Shown piece after piece: positions 56,201-64,000 of a stretch of DNA of 64,000 nt. Source of the stretch: Lactarius indigo (taxonomy: Eukaryota; Basidiomycota; Agaricomycetes; Russulales; Russulaceae); the NCBI GenBank assembly GCA_025766275.1, contig JAFKAC010000054.1, forward strand, positions 124,001-188,000, in the 5' to 3' direction. The notes under the pieces were generated by a model. It saw nothing but the letters and a program-made list of their open reading frames with translations, did not search any database and had not been told where the DNA came from. Position 1 is the stretch's first letter. Each line of letters starts with the position of its first letter. The position numbers were made by a program, and so were the translations under genes.

Positions 56201-57480
56201 CCACCTTGCGGTGTCTTTCCAGGTCATCAATAGTGGCAATAAGGATGTCATCCATGTAGATTATGACTTCTCCGGTTAGGAGCATGTCACGGAATATTAC
56301 GTTCATCATGGTCTGAAATGTGCTTGGCGAGTTGGTGAGTCCAAAGAACATGACATGTGGTTCAAACAGTCCCTGATTGGTTTTGAAGGCTGCCTTCCAT
56401 TCATCTCCTTTGATCCGGATGTTGTTATAACCCCATCAGATATCAAATTTGGTAAACAACGCCGCATCCCGGACCTTGTCAATCAATTCTGGGATTAAGG
56501 GGAGTGGGTATCGATTCTTGACAGTGTACTGGTTGATCCGTCGGTAGTCTTGGACAGGGCGAAGCTTTCCATCTTTCTTTTTGATGAAGAAGAAGGGAGA
56601 CGAGTATGGGGATTTAGAGGGCTGGATATATCCCTTTTCAAGGTGTTCATTGAGGAATTTGGTAAGGGCTTCATTTTCGTCACGTGTCAGAGGGTATATT
56701 TTGCAATCAATAGTGGCTGGGGCATTTGGAGTGAGGTCAATGGCATGATCCCATGACCTGATTGGTGGGAATCAGTGGGAGTTCTCTTCACTGAAGACCT
56801 TCTGATGTTGTAGATACTCCTTGGGGACCATTTCCTCTAGTGTTCTTTCAGTTTGATCTCGTGCCTTTTGCGCCAGTTCTGAGGCCACCGTGGTTTTGCC
56901 AATGACCTCATCTTGGGTAAATCTGAGATAAAGTTCATCTCCTTCCTCATACCCGCACTCTTCCAGGAACGTGCTCCACATTTTCCAGATGTGGATCTTT
57001 GGTTTGGGGGTGTCTTGTTTTTGGAGTCCTTGGGTAGTGATGATGACAGGGAGGTGACTGGTGTCGATGGTGGAGTCCTTCCAGTTACATTGGGGTTCAA
57101 AGGCAGCAAGCCAGGGGTATCCCAGGATCATTCGTTCTTCCCCTAGATTTGTCACCAGGAACCTCATGGGTAGTTTCTTGGATCCTGATTGGACATCTAG
57201 CATGGAGTATGCTGTTAGTTCTCCTGCCTTATTAAGGGTTCTGTCGATATTCCAGATCTTTTTTGGGTTTGACAGGGGTATCGTTCCTATCCCCATTTGT
57301 TTCAGGAGTCTGGGGTCTATGAAATTGTCCGTAGCTCCAGAGTCTACTAGGACGTCTTGATCGGCCGTTTTGTGTGCAGTTTCCAGGTGTACAGGGACTT
57401 TCAAGGATCTATATTGGCTATATTGTACACTGGAAATGTTTAAAGCTCTAGCCCAGGCCGCCGGGTTCGAGCCTACGAAA
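53208..57480 (-). pseudogene. Ty3-4 pol (PR-RT-RNaseH-IN-chromodomain), broken by few changes
   Basis: Protease 57404-56775 (VDSGATDNF, GYPWLAAF). RT 56770-55960 with [26 protein letters not shown] and the catalytic IIYMDDILIA (about 56250). RNase H 55860-55520 (DASRFANG, ELLAIVRALRHW). Integrase with GHPGIS, CAACQANK, MDFIVKLP, SDRDPRFTS and GQSERTNQ (55190-54610). Then GPFKITKVLSPVNYEL and the chromodomain HYLIKWKGFPDSDNSWEPEEN (about 54070), followed by a Pro/Ser-rich region to 53208. Defects: TGA at 56772-56774 (SENSH-stop-FPP) and 56438-56440 (FDI-stop-WGYNN, Arg in Ty3-1), and a 1-bp loss near 54585 in HNSWP that shifts the frame. The C-terminal end continues at 46365-45711. Confidence 0.9.
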
Positions 57481-59030
57481 AATCCTTCTCAGCAAAGGCT
57501 TTCTCTACGAGCAGTGCTCGCACTTCCTCACTCTGTGCCATCAGAGTTCCCCACATCTCATTTGCTAGTTCCTCTTTGGTTTTTGTGGTGGATGGTGCAG
57601 AGGGTGTAGTTGATGCTTCTGCGAGTTTGGCTGGTTTGTCAGGGCAGTTTCGTGATATGTGCCCCTGCTTCTTGCAACGGAAACAGCGCCCTTCTGCTTG
57701 GAGCTTCTGTTTTTCGGTTTCAGTAAGGGCTGCTCTTCCTGCAGCTCCTCTTTGAGTCCTTCCTATGTCCATCGCATTTGGGTCACGTGGTTTGACTTTA
57801 AAGGCATTGTTCCATTGCCCTTTTGTGAATCCGGCTTTAGTTTCCTTTTTGATTCCAAAGCGATTTTGGAGATTGATGAAGTCTTGATGGTGCTTTCTGG
57901 CTGATTGGGTCCATTCTTTCCAGTCATCTGGGTGGTTGAACTGTATGATGTTCCTGACCAGTTTTTCAGGTAGACCCCGTGAGAAAATATCCAGGGTTCC
58001 TTCTTCGTCTGCACCATATCCTGCCTTCTTTGCAAGGGCGGCGAACTGAGCAATATAGGTGTCAAGGTCTCCATTCTCCATTTTGACTGCTTGGAGTGCC
58101 TTCTGTGCCTTCTGCTTCTCTGCAACATCTGTGTAAGCAGCCTGGAAGCGATCTAGGATGGTGATCCACAGGTCTTCCTCTGTTGTAGCCCGTCCTCCGG
58201 CAAGTTCATCAGTAAGCCAGTCACTTTGTTCCATAACCCAGTCATCAACCAAGTCTCCTCATATGAGGGAGAGGAAGACAATGCATCTGAGATAGGGGTT
58301 TCTCATTTGCTCGATTGATCCATTGAGGGCCCGGTAGAAGGTGAACTCTTTTAGGAATTTCTTGCTGTGGGCTCGGTCTCCAGTGAATTCTTTTGGTGGT
58401 AGGCCTGTTAGTTTATCTCCGGCAGGAGGGGGGGCTAAGGGTGGGGCTCTTCCAGCAGGGATTCCTCCACCGCCTCCACCTCCTCCTCCACCTCCACCTC
58501 CTCCTTTGCTACTGCCACCTCCACTAGGGGTGTGGGTGATCGAGGTGTTGATTTGTGTGGCTGTGCTTGTCATTCTAATGCTTGAGTTTGTTGGTGTGCG
58601 AGCACCTGAATCTATGGGTTCTTGTGGGGCTAAAGAGGGGGCACCTGACGTAGCTTCCACTGATGCAACAGGGGATTGATGTTGATCCGAATCCTGAGCA
58701 GGTTCTTCTGTATCTGAGTCGACAACTATGCCAACTGGGTTGTTTCTATATGGACCAAGTCCAAATTCTAGTGGTACTGGTTTGACAGAGAACCACTTGT
58801 GGTCTTTGGATGATTGTGCGATGACTACCCAAAGTCATTTGTCTTCTATGTATTCAATAGGAATATATCCGTTGTCTTCTTTGCTCCAAACGTAATATCC
58901 TTCAGTTTCGTCGTAGGTTTTCCAGATGGCTACTCCCTTGATATTGTCAGAGAGATCGTCTTCTGTTCTTCTGGTGATGAATTCTGGTTTGAACTGGGAA
59001 CGGCTCCTGCTTCCTAGTTTTGAAGCCAGG
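57473..59030 (-). pseudogene. Ty3-4 gag, broken by two TGA codons
   Basis: One frame from the PBS region to TAG at 57473-57475, with TGA at 58835-58837 (IEDK-stop-LWVV) and 58259-58261 (FLSLI-stop-GDLVDDWV). N-terminal part 59020-58700, a Ser/Thr/Gly-rich linker with a poly-Gly run (58480-58440), capsid (LTGLPPKEFTGDR, then DDWVMEQSDWLTDEL and DLDTYIAQFAALAKKAGY), and the CCHC knuckle CFRCKKQGHISRNC (about 57680-57640). No ATG is obvious before MEATSGAPS at 58660, although the frame is open further upstream. The frame ends two codons after a GGATTTT heptamer. Confidence 0.88.
57479..57485 (-). promoter_or_regulatory. Candidate -1 frameshift site, Ty3-4
   Basis: The minus strand reads G GAT TTT in the gag frame, then TCG TAG. 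The -1 frame continues NPAAWARALN into the protease. GGAUUUU is a known -1 slippery heptamer (red clover necrotic mosaic virus). Confidence 0.6.
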
Positions 59031-59036
59031 GTGGAG

Positions 59037-59047
59037 AGACTCGACTT
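59037..59047 (-). promoter_or_regulatory. Self-priming type PBS of Ty3-4
   Basis: The minus strand reads AAGTCGAGTCT two nucleotides after the 5' LTR. Its exact complement AGACTCGACTT lies in the LTR (minus strand of 59290-59280), 35 nt downstream of the TATATAAG box. Same geometry as in the Ty3-C family but a different sequence. Confidence 0.75.
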
Positions 59048-59049
59048 AA

Positions 59050-59766
59050 TGTAACGTTACAGTAGGAACGTTCAGCTCGGCGTGAGCAAGTCTAGTCTTT
59101 CTATGTCAATGAGCGAGGGTTCAGCCGGTATTTGGCAAGGTTTAAGTGGTTAACAAGGATCTTGGAGTACGACACAATACTCAAGATGTGAGAGGAGTTC
59201 AGGGGTTCAAGAGGTTTGACGGTTCAGTGGAGAGTTACCCCAAAGGAATGGGAAAACAATGTATACTGTGATGGTAAAGAAGTCGAGTCTAAGGATACAA
59301 GCTACCTAGGGCCACGACTTATATAGAAAAGGGTTTGTTTGTGTGGAACAAACAAATGGCGCAATCCGCAGCAAGCGTGAGAAGTAATACAGCAATCCAC
59401 AGCAAGCGTGAGAAGAAAGTACAGCAATCCGCAGCAGGCACGGGAAAAAGAAGAAAGTGTGCACAGCTATCCATAGTAAGTGTGAGAAGAAACAAGGATA
59501 TAAAAGGCAAGTGAGACATGTCTCAGTTTTAACAAAAGTGAGACACCTGCCATAAAAGGGTGCATTTAGCCCAAGTATAGTAGTAATGAAGACTTATAAG
59601 GACAATGAGTGTCTCATTGTCTCACTTTGCACTAGGAGAGAATCTTAAGGCTCCTAGTGCGCAGCAAGTCCAAGAAAGGGAAAGCCAAGAAAGGAAAGAC
59701 TTTCCCGCAAATGCAAGTGTAAGTAAGAAACTAATAGTAAAGTCAAAACAAGTCCAGTCCGTAACA
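59050..59766 (-). repeat. 5' LTR of Ty3-4 (family E)
   Basis: 717 bp. Minus-strand TATATAAG at 59325-59318 and expected RNA start near 59290. It differs from the 3' LTR at about eight places, mostly CpG against TpG or CpA. Confidence 0.93.
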
Positions 59767-59771
59767 ACCAC

Positions 59772-60358
59772 GACCCCTTGCTGGCACTGTCCCATGCTAC
59801 CCCACTGTTGCTGCCATCTCCTTTTTCCGCCGGCAAACCTAGTTCTTGAGAACACAAGCCATCCCCGAACTGCCTTTGTCACATGCCACCCCCAGACATT
59901 GTGATCAGGCTGGCCACTCGCATGGCCACACACACTCCTCATCCCCTCATCGCACCCCTTCCCCCAGGAAGCACTCCCCACATGCCTCCCATGGCACATA
60001 TCCCGTCCACCAGGATGCACACCCTTGGAGCACCACCAAGCGCCCCAGGCCAGACAAGCCTGAGTTTTTTCAGTCTGGCGCAGGCCCACATGGGGGAGTC
60101 TGCGCAGCTTGCCTCGGTCTCCATGATCACACCTTCTCCAAATGCGAGGGCCTCAAGCTCTAGGATGGCTCAGCTGGTGTTGCCAGAAAACGCGGCAGGA
60201 GGTTGGTCATGGCAGACAGCCTTCCCATGTACTTTGACTGGCAAATCCCCAAAGGATGCTCCTCCGCAAGTCATCCCAAGTGCCACAGGTGCTCCAGATG
60301 TGGAAAGCTCGACCATGGGGCCCAGTTGTGCCCTCGAGCAGAGAAGGTGTGAACCCCT
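59772..60358 (+). pseudogene. DIRS-like zinc-binding segment
   Basis: Resumes the DIRS-like element after Ty3-4. A Pro/His-rich region leads into KRPRPDKPEFFQSG, then CAACLGLHDHTFSKC (about 60100-60145), a TAG where Trp is expected (LKL-stop-DG), FDWQIPKGC and a second CCHC motif CSRCGKLDHGAQLC (about 60290-60335). Such knuckles link the gag-like part and the RT in related fungal elements. Several frames are needed, so it is decayed. Confidence 0.6.
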
Positions 60359-61254
60359 CACACCATACATCTGAGATGCTTGGGCATCAGAGCTCTCACA
60401 CCTCGGTCTCCTATCCAGATACCCTTTACTGGTCCCCAGCCTCACTGCTGGCTTTAATCTGGGAATTCCATCCTTTTCTTGTACTTTTGTTCCACCAAAT
60501 CACGCATCTATTAGTTCCCTGCTTAATGTATATACTGCCATCATGGAACACAAGTTTGCTGTTGGCCGCTACATTGGCCCTTTCACACAGGAGCAGTTGG
60601 AGGCCAGTCTGGGCCCATTTCAATCCTCCCCTCTGTCTCTGGTTCCCAAAACATCCAAGCCTGGTAAGTACTGGGCGGTTCATAACTTCTCTCATCTGCA
60701 CTATCCCATCCCCAAAGCGACAGCAATCAATGATCACATTAACAGCAAGAATTTCCTGTGTACCTGGGGCACCTTTTCTGCAGTCGCCCTGCTTATCACC
60801 CGCCTCCCCCCAGGATCCCAGGCCTCAGTACACGACATGGCGGAGGCCTACAGAACCATCCCTGCCACCCCTGCCCAATAGCCTGGCCTCATCATTCGCC
60901 TGCAAGTGAATGATGAGTTTGCCGTCAATACCTGCAACAACTTCAGCCTCACCTCTGCCAGGGGTGTGTATGGGATGGTGGCAGATGCTGGTGCAGACAT
61001 TTTCCAAGGCCACGGCATTGGCCCCCTGGCAAAATGGGTCAACGACCATATATTCTTCAGAATCCCACGGAAGCATCTCACCACTTACAATGTGCAGCGA
61101 ACCGGCTGGCACTCTGAGATCAATGCACACAGAGGGCAGGTGCAGGATGGCAGCTGTCTATGGTTCAGAGGAAAAACCCAGCCAGACGACTCCCCTGAGG
61201 AGTTCATCGAAGACTGTAAGTCGGCGTTGCAAGACTTGGCGGATGCCTCCCCAT
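60359..61254 (+). pseudogene. DIRS-like reverse transcriptase, broken
   Basis: Segments in order: MEHKFAVGRYIGPFTQEQL, LSLVPKTSKPGKYWAVHNF (60640-60690), CTWGTFSAVALLI, SVHDMAEAYRTIPATPAQ (catalytic Asp in HDMAEAYR, about 60835), a TAG in place of Trp (60879-60881), GVYGMVADAGADIFQGHGIGP and WVNDHIFFRIPRKH (about 61035), where the usual VDD is VND. It ends with a TGA after DASP. The motif order and VADAGADI block are those of DIRS-type RTs in Agaricomycetes; assignment is from recalled family features. Confidence 0.62.
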
Positions 61255-61259
61255 GATCT

Positions 61260-61899
61260 ACACAGGACACAGAGTTCACATACACAGACGATAACATTGA
61301 CAGAATCTCATTGTGCCTTGGCATCTGGTGGGAATCATCGAAATCAATCCCCTTTGCAATTGAAGTTCCCTACCTCAGGCTCCGTTGGGATCTGCATAAC
61401 CAAATTGTACACCTACTCGAGGTCAAAAAGACCAAATACCTTGCAGCGATCATGGAATGGGAGGCCAAATGCATGCACAATCTCCTTGAGACCCAAAGGC
61501 TCTACGGCAAGCTCCTTCACACCTCACTGGTGTTGCCCTCAGGATGGGCCTATCTCACCAACCTAGAGGCCATGCTCGCCTCATGCAATAACAATCCTTT
61601 CCTACTGTGCACCCCACCCCAGAACACTTCAAACGATCTTAGCTGGTGGAAACAGCACCTCAGCCGACCAGAGCTCTCCCGACCCATACCTGAACCCCAA
61701 CCCATCATCAACCATGAAGCCTACTCTGACACCAGCTCAGGCTTCTGCGTGGCAATCGCCATTGGCCCCAGGTGGCGGGCATGGTGCCTCATCGACAGCT
61801 GGAAGTCTCAGGGGCAAGACATCCAGTGGGCCGAAGCCATCAGTTTTGAGCTCCTTATCATCAGTTTATGCTTGCATGCAGACAAGGGCCAGCATCTCA
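61260..61899 (+). pseudogene. DIRS-like RNase H region, cut by copia-2
   Basis: One open stretch (61311-61899) after the RT: DNIDRISLCLGIWWESSK, KTKYLAAIMEWE, LSWWKQHLS, then SDTSSGFCVAIAIGPRW and DIQWAEAISFELLIISLCLHA, the Asp-x-x-Ser-Gly and Glu pattern of an RNase H fold. It is truncated at 61899 by copia-2 (left flank TCTCA would be the TSD). Downstream domains are not in the window. Confidence 0.58.
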
Positions 61900-62436
61900 T
61901 GTTGAAGCGCAGAACTAACAAGCAAGGGATAAGCTTGGGCAGCTAAAAGACAAGTTAACTTCAGAGGTGAAGGGAACTCTATTACAACTGCATACCTAAA
62001 AGACAAGTTACTATAAAGGAACGTCTATGAGCAAAGGTAATAGAGAAGTAAAGAGAAAGGGAACTTACACTTCAGAGGTGAAGGGAACTCTGAAGTGTAG
62101 AGGCAAAAACAGCAGTCCTTATATACAGGACGCTTAGCTAATAATGGTCTGTGCGCACTGGTGACCCAAACACAATACAGGTGGTCTGTGCGCCAGAGGG
62201 AGAAATGCCATTGGACGGCAGAGAACAATAGCTGCCTAAAGCAGACAATACCGGTATCTTAACAATAGAAAGAACAATAAGAACCATATATGGATCTAAT
62301 AATAAAGATAAACAAAAGCAGTCCATATGAGTGCGGAGTGTCCATAAGTCCATAAGGGACAGATACTGTATATAGTATGTGGGCTGACTCAATCAGATCC
62401 CACGAGACATGTGACTTTAACAGTCGCATCTCAACA
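61900..62436 (-). repeat. 3' LTR of copia-2
   Basis: 537 bp, TGTTGAAGCGC...GCATCTCAACA on the plus strand, the reverse complement of the copia-1 LTR with small indels (for example the missing CTAG blocks near 61945 and 61995). Confidence 0.92.
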
Positions 62437-62785
62437 TCCCTCCATGATAGAGACAGTCCACAAGAGTGGTGCAAGCATTGAGTGAAAGTGCCTTGGCAGG
62501 ACACTTTATTGCTTTACTGTACTATGAGAAATGTTTCGATTCTCTGGTTAGAAAGAATCTATGTACGTAGAGGTCCTGATAAAGGACAACCTTTTGGAGG
62601 TCTTCATGCACTGCTCTATGAGGATAATGTAGTTCTAAAGAACTACTTTTTGAAGAGCCGTGAGCTGGGAGATAAGATGGAACAGGTCCAACTTCTTCAG
62701 TTCTCTAAGAAGGGTTTTTCTTAGCTATTAAACTAGGAGTTCTGTTGCTAGTATACACAACAGTTCGACGTCCTAGAACCCATCT

Positions 62786-64000
62786 TTACACCATTCCTAG
62801 ATCAGCAACCATTTTTTCAAAGGGTTCTCTGGGCAGTGACTTAGTGAGTCCATCTGCAACCATTTCCCCTGTGGGTGTACGTATCAGGTGTATGACCTTG
62901 TTTTCTACGTACTCCCTGACTACATGGTGTTTGATCAGGATGTGTTTGGAACGTCTCCCAGTGACAGGGTTGAGAGCTAAGTCCACAGCACCCTTATTGT
63001 CACAGTGCAGAGGAATGGGGGAGGAAACCTCATACCCCAGTTCTCCAAGAAAAGTGGCATACCACTGAGCCTGATTAGAGGCATCTGAGAGGCTCATGTA
63101 TTCTGCCTCAGTGGTAGACTGCGCAATTGTCTTTTGCTTTCTGGTACACCAAGAAATGGCTCCATTTGCAAGCAGGTAGACAAAACCTGAGGTGGAGTGC
63201 TTTTCTTCCTGATCTCCCCAGGAAGCGTCACAGTAGCCATGAAGGCCTTCACCACCATTGCCATTCCCTCCAGCATAGCGTAACGATTAGTCCTTGGTGC
63301 TATTAAGATAGGCTAGGACATACTTGGCTAGGCGTAAATGCTGAGGTGAGGGATTGGAAGCGAATTGGCTAAGGCGTGCAACAGCGAAGGAAATATCAGG
63401 TCTGCTTCCAATCTGCGCATATAGCAGAGACCCAATAATCTGTTGATACTTCTTAATCTCAGAAGTAGAGGCCTGATCTGTGTACTTGATCAAGTGTGCC
63501 TCAGCGCCAGAGGGAAGAGGGGTATATACTGGATTGGAATCAGACATTCCAAAGCGTTCCACTACATCGCAGATGTAATCTGACTGGTTGATTTCCATGG
63601 TGCAATTAGCACGATCTCTGGTGATGTTAACACCAAGATAGGACTGGATCTCTCCCAGGTCAGTCATCTCATATCGACTAGATAGAGAAGCCTTCAGATC
63701 ATTGATCTTTGATAAGGAACTTCCGAGTATAGTGATGTCATCTACATATAAGATCACGAAAAGTGTATCACCCCCCTCTTGAAGATGATACACATATACT
63801 CCTGCATCAGAGTACGTCTGCGTGAAGCCTAGGTCAACTAGGACCCCATGGAATTGCACGTTCCATGTGCGGGAAGCCTGCTTCAGGCCATAAAGGGCCT
63901 TCTGCAACCGGCACACAAGGTGCTCGGAGCCAGCTGTGATGAAACCGACAGGTTGCTCCATATAGATTTCTTCCTCCAGTTCCCCATGAAGGAATGCCGA
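62786..64000 (-). pseudogene. copia-2 pol (RT and RNase H), partial, one stop
   Basis: C-terminal 400 or so codons of the copia polyprotein: MEQPVGFITAG, YGLKQASRTWN, LYVDDITILGS (catalytic Asp pair), then YLNSTKD followed by TAA at 63287-63289 where copia-1 has TAC (Tyr), then RNase H (CDASWGD, STTEAEYMSL, HCDNKGAVDL) and VADGLTKSLP to 62786. It lacks the copia-1 stop at YGLKQ, so the two copies carry different single nonsense changes. The 5' part is beyond the window. Confidence 0.9.

Larger units (their letters stand above)
44957..59766 (-). mobile_element. Ty3-4: Ty3/gypsy chromodomain element, nearly complete
   Basis: Flanked by ACCAC at 44952-44956 and 59767-59771. On the minus strand: 5' LTR 59766-59050, PBS 59047-59037, gag about 59030-57473, pol 57480-45711 (interrupted by copia-1), polypurine tract (rc of about 45676-45690, GAAGGGAGGGT), 3' LTR 45673-44957. 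Without copia-1 it is about 8 kb. LTRs are 717 bp each with about eight differences by eye, most at CpG, so it is a rather young insertion. It differs clearly in sequence from the Ty3-C elements. Confidence 0.93.
43567..61899 (+). mobile_element. DIRS-like retroelement with nested Ty3-4 and copia-2
   Basis: After the Ty3-3 integrase is cut near 43563-43567 (exact edge uncertain), sequence of a different retroelement begins (CCAGTCTGAGGCAGAGTG, then a GGCACAAGCGGTGCC dyad). Its gag-like part is at 43764-44956, a zinc-binding segment at 59850-60350, RT at 60360-61254 and RNase H at 61260-61899. Interruptions are solo LTR-H (44110-44450), Ty3-4 (44957-59766, TSD ACCAC) and copia-2 (from 61900). 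The RT resembles the DIRS-type RTs common in Agaricomycetes. The tyrosine recombinase that would prove the class would lie beyond the window. Confidence 0.6.
61900..64000 (-). mobile_element. copia-2: second Ty1/copia copy, partial
   Basis: Same family as copia-1 in reverse orientation: 3' LTR 61900-62436, untranslated region, then the pol frame running off the right edge. The LTR is 537 bp against 541 and carries several substitutions relative to copia-1, so it is an older or different lineage member. The left flank is TCTCA; its TSD partner is outside the window. Confidence 0.92.

Overview
This window looks like a transposon graveyard from a filamentous basidiomycete, most likely an Agaricomycete. 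That is an inference from chromodomain Ty3 elements, a tnp2-type DNA transposon, a hAT and a DIRS-like element, together with GT-AG introns of about 42-63 bp. I found no host housekeeping gene, rRNA or tRNA. Almost every base can be assigned to a transposable element, and most insertions are dated relative to each other by perfect target-site duplications (TSDs).

Layout. 1-565 is probably the end of a degenerate hAT-like element. 566-2075, 11486-11769 and 15217-15405 are old LTR fragments of the Ty3-C family. They are hit by a solo LTR-A (1429-2045), a full 9.4-kb Ty3 element on the minus strand (Ty3-1, 2076-11485, TSD ACTAT) and a 3.4-kb fold-back element (11770-15214). Ty3-2 (plus strand) runs from its PBS at 15408 to 20241, where Ty3-3 (plus strand) is inserted in its RT. 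Ty3-3 is split by a solo LTR (21514-22099), an intact-looking hAT (23226-30085, TSD GCTGAGGG), a 10.6-kb tnp2 element (32605-43218, TSD GATCATG) and a DIRS-like retroelement (from about 43567). The DIRS-like element is interrupted by Ty3-4 (44957-59766, minus strand, TSD ACCAC), which itself contains a young Ty1/copia element (46366-53207, TSD GAGAG). A second copia copy (minus strand) starts at 61900 and runs off the window. The deepest chain has five levels: Ty3-2 > Ty3-3 > DIRS-like > Ty3-4 > copia-1.

How the parts work. Each Ty3 element encodes Gag, protease, RT, RNase H, integrase and a chromodomain tail. Gag and Pol are in a -1 relation with a canonical slippery heptamer at the overlap. 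The strongest regulatory signal is at the 5' LTRs. Two nucleotides after the LTR lies an 11-nt primer-binding site that is the exact reverse complement of 11 nt in the LTR about 34-35 nt downstream of the TATA-like box, i.e. at the expected RNA start. That is the arrangement of Tf1-type self-priming, and it is seen in two unrelated LTR families here. The copia element instead has a site matching the anticodon arm of initiator tRNA-Met.

Two DNA elements have well-preserved genes: a 14-exon hAT transposase (825 codons plus stop) and an 8-exon gene of unknown function divergent from the tnp2 transposase. The tnp2 gene is broken only by a solo LTR. Decay elsewhere is dominated by transitions at CpG, which suggests methylation-driven deamination.
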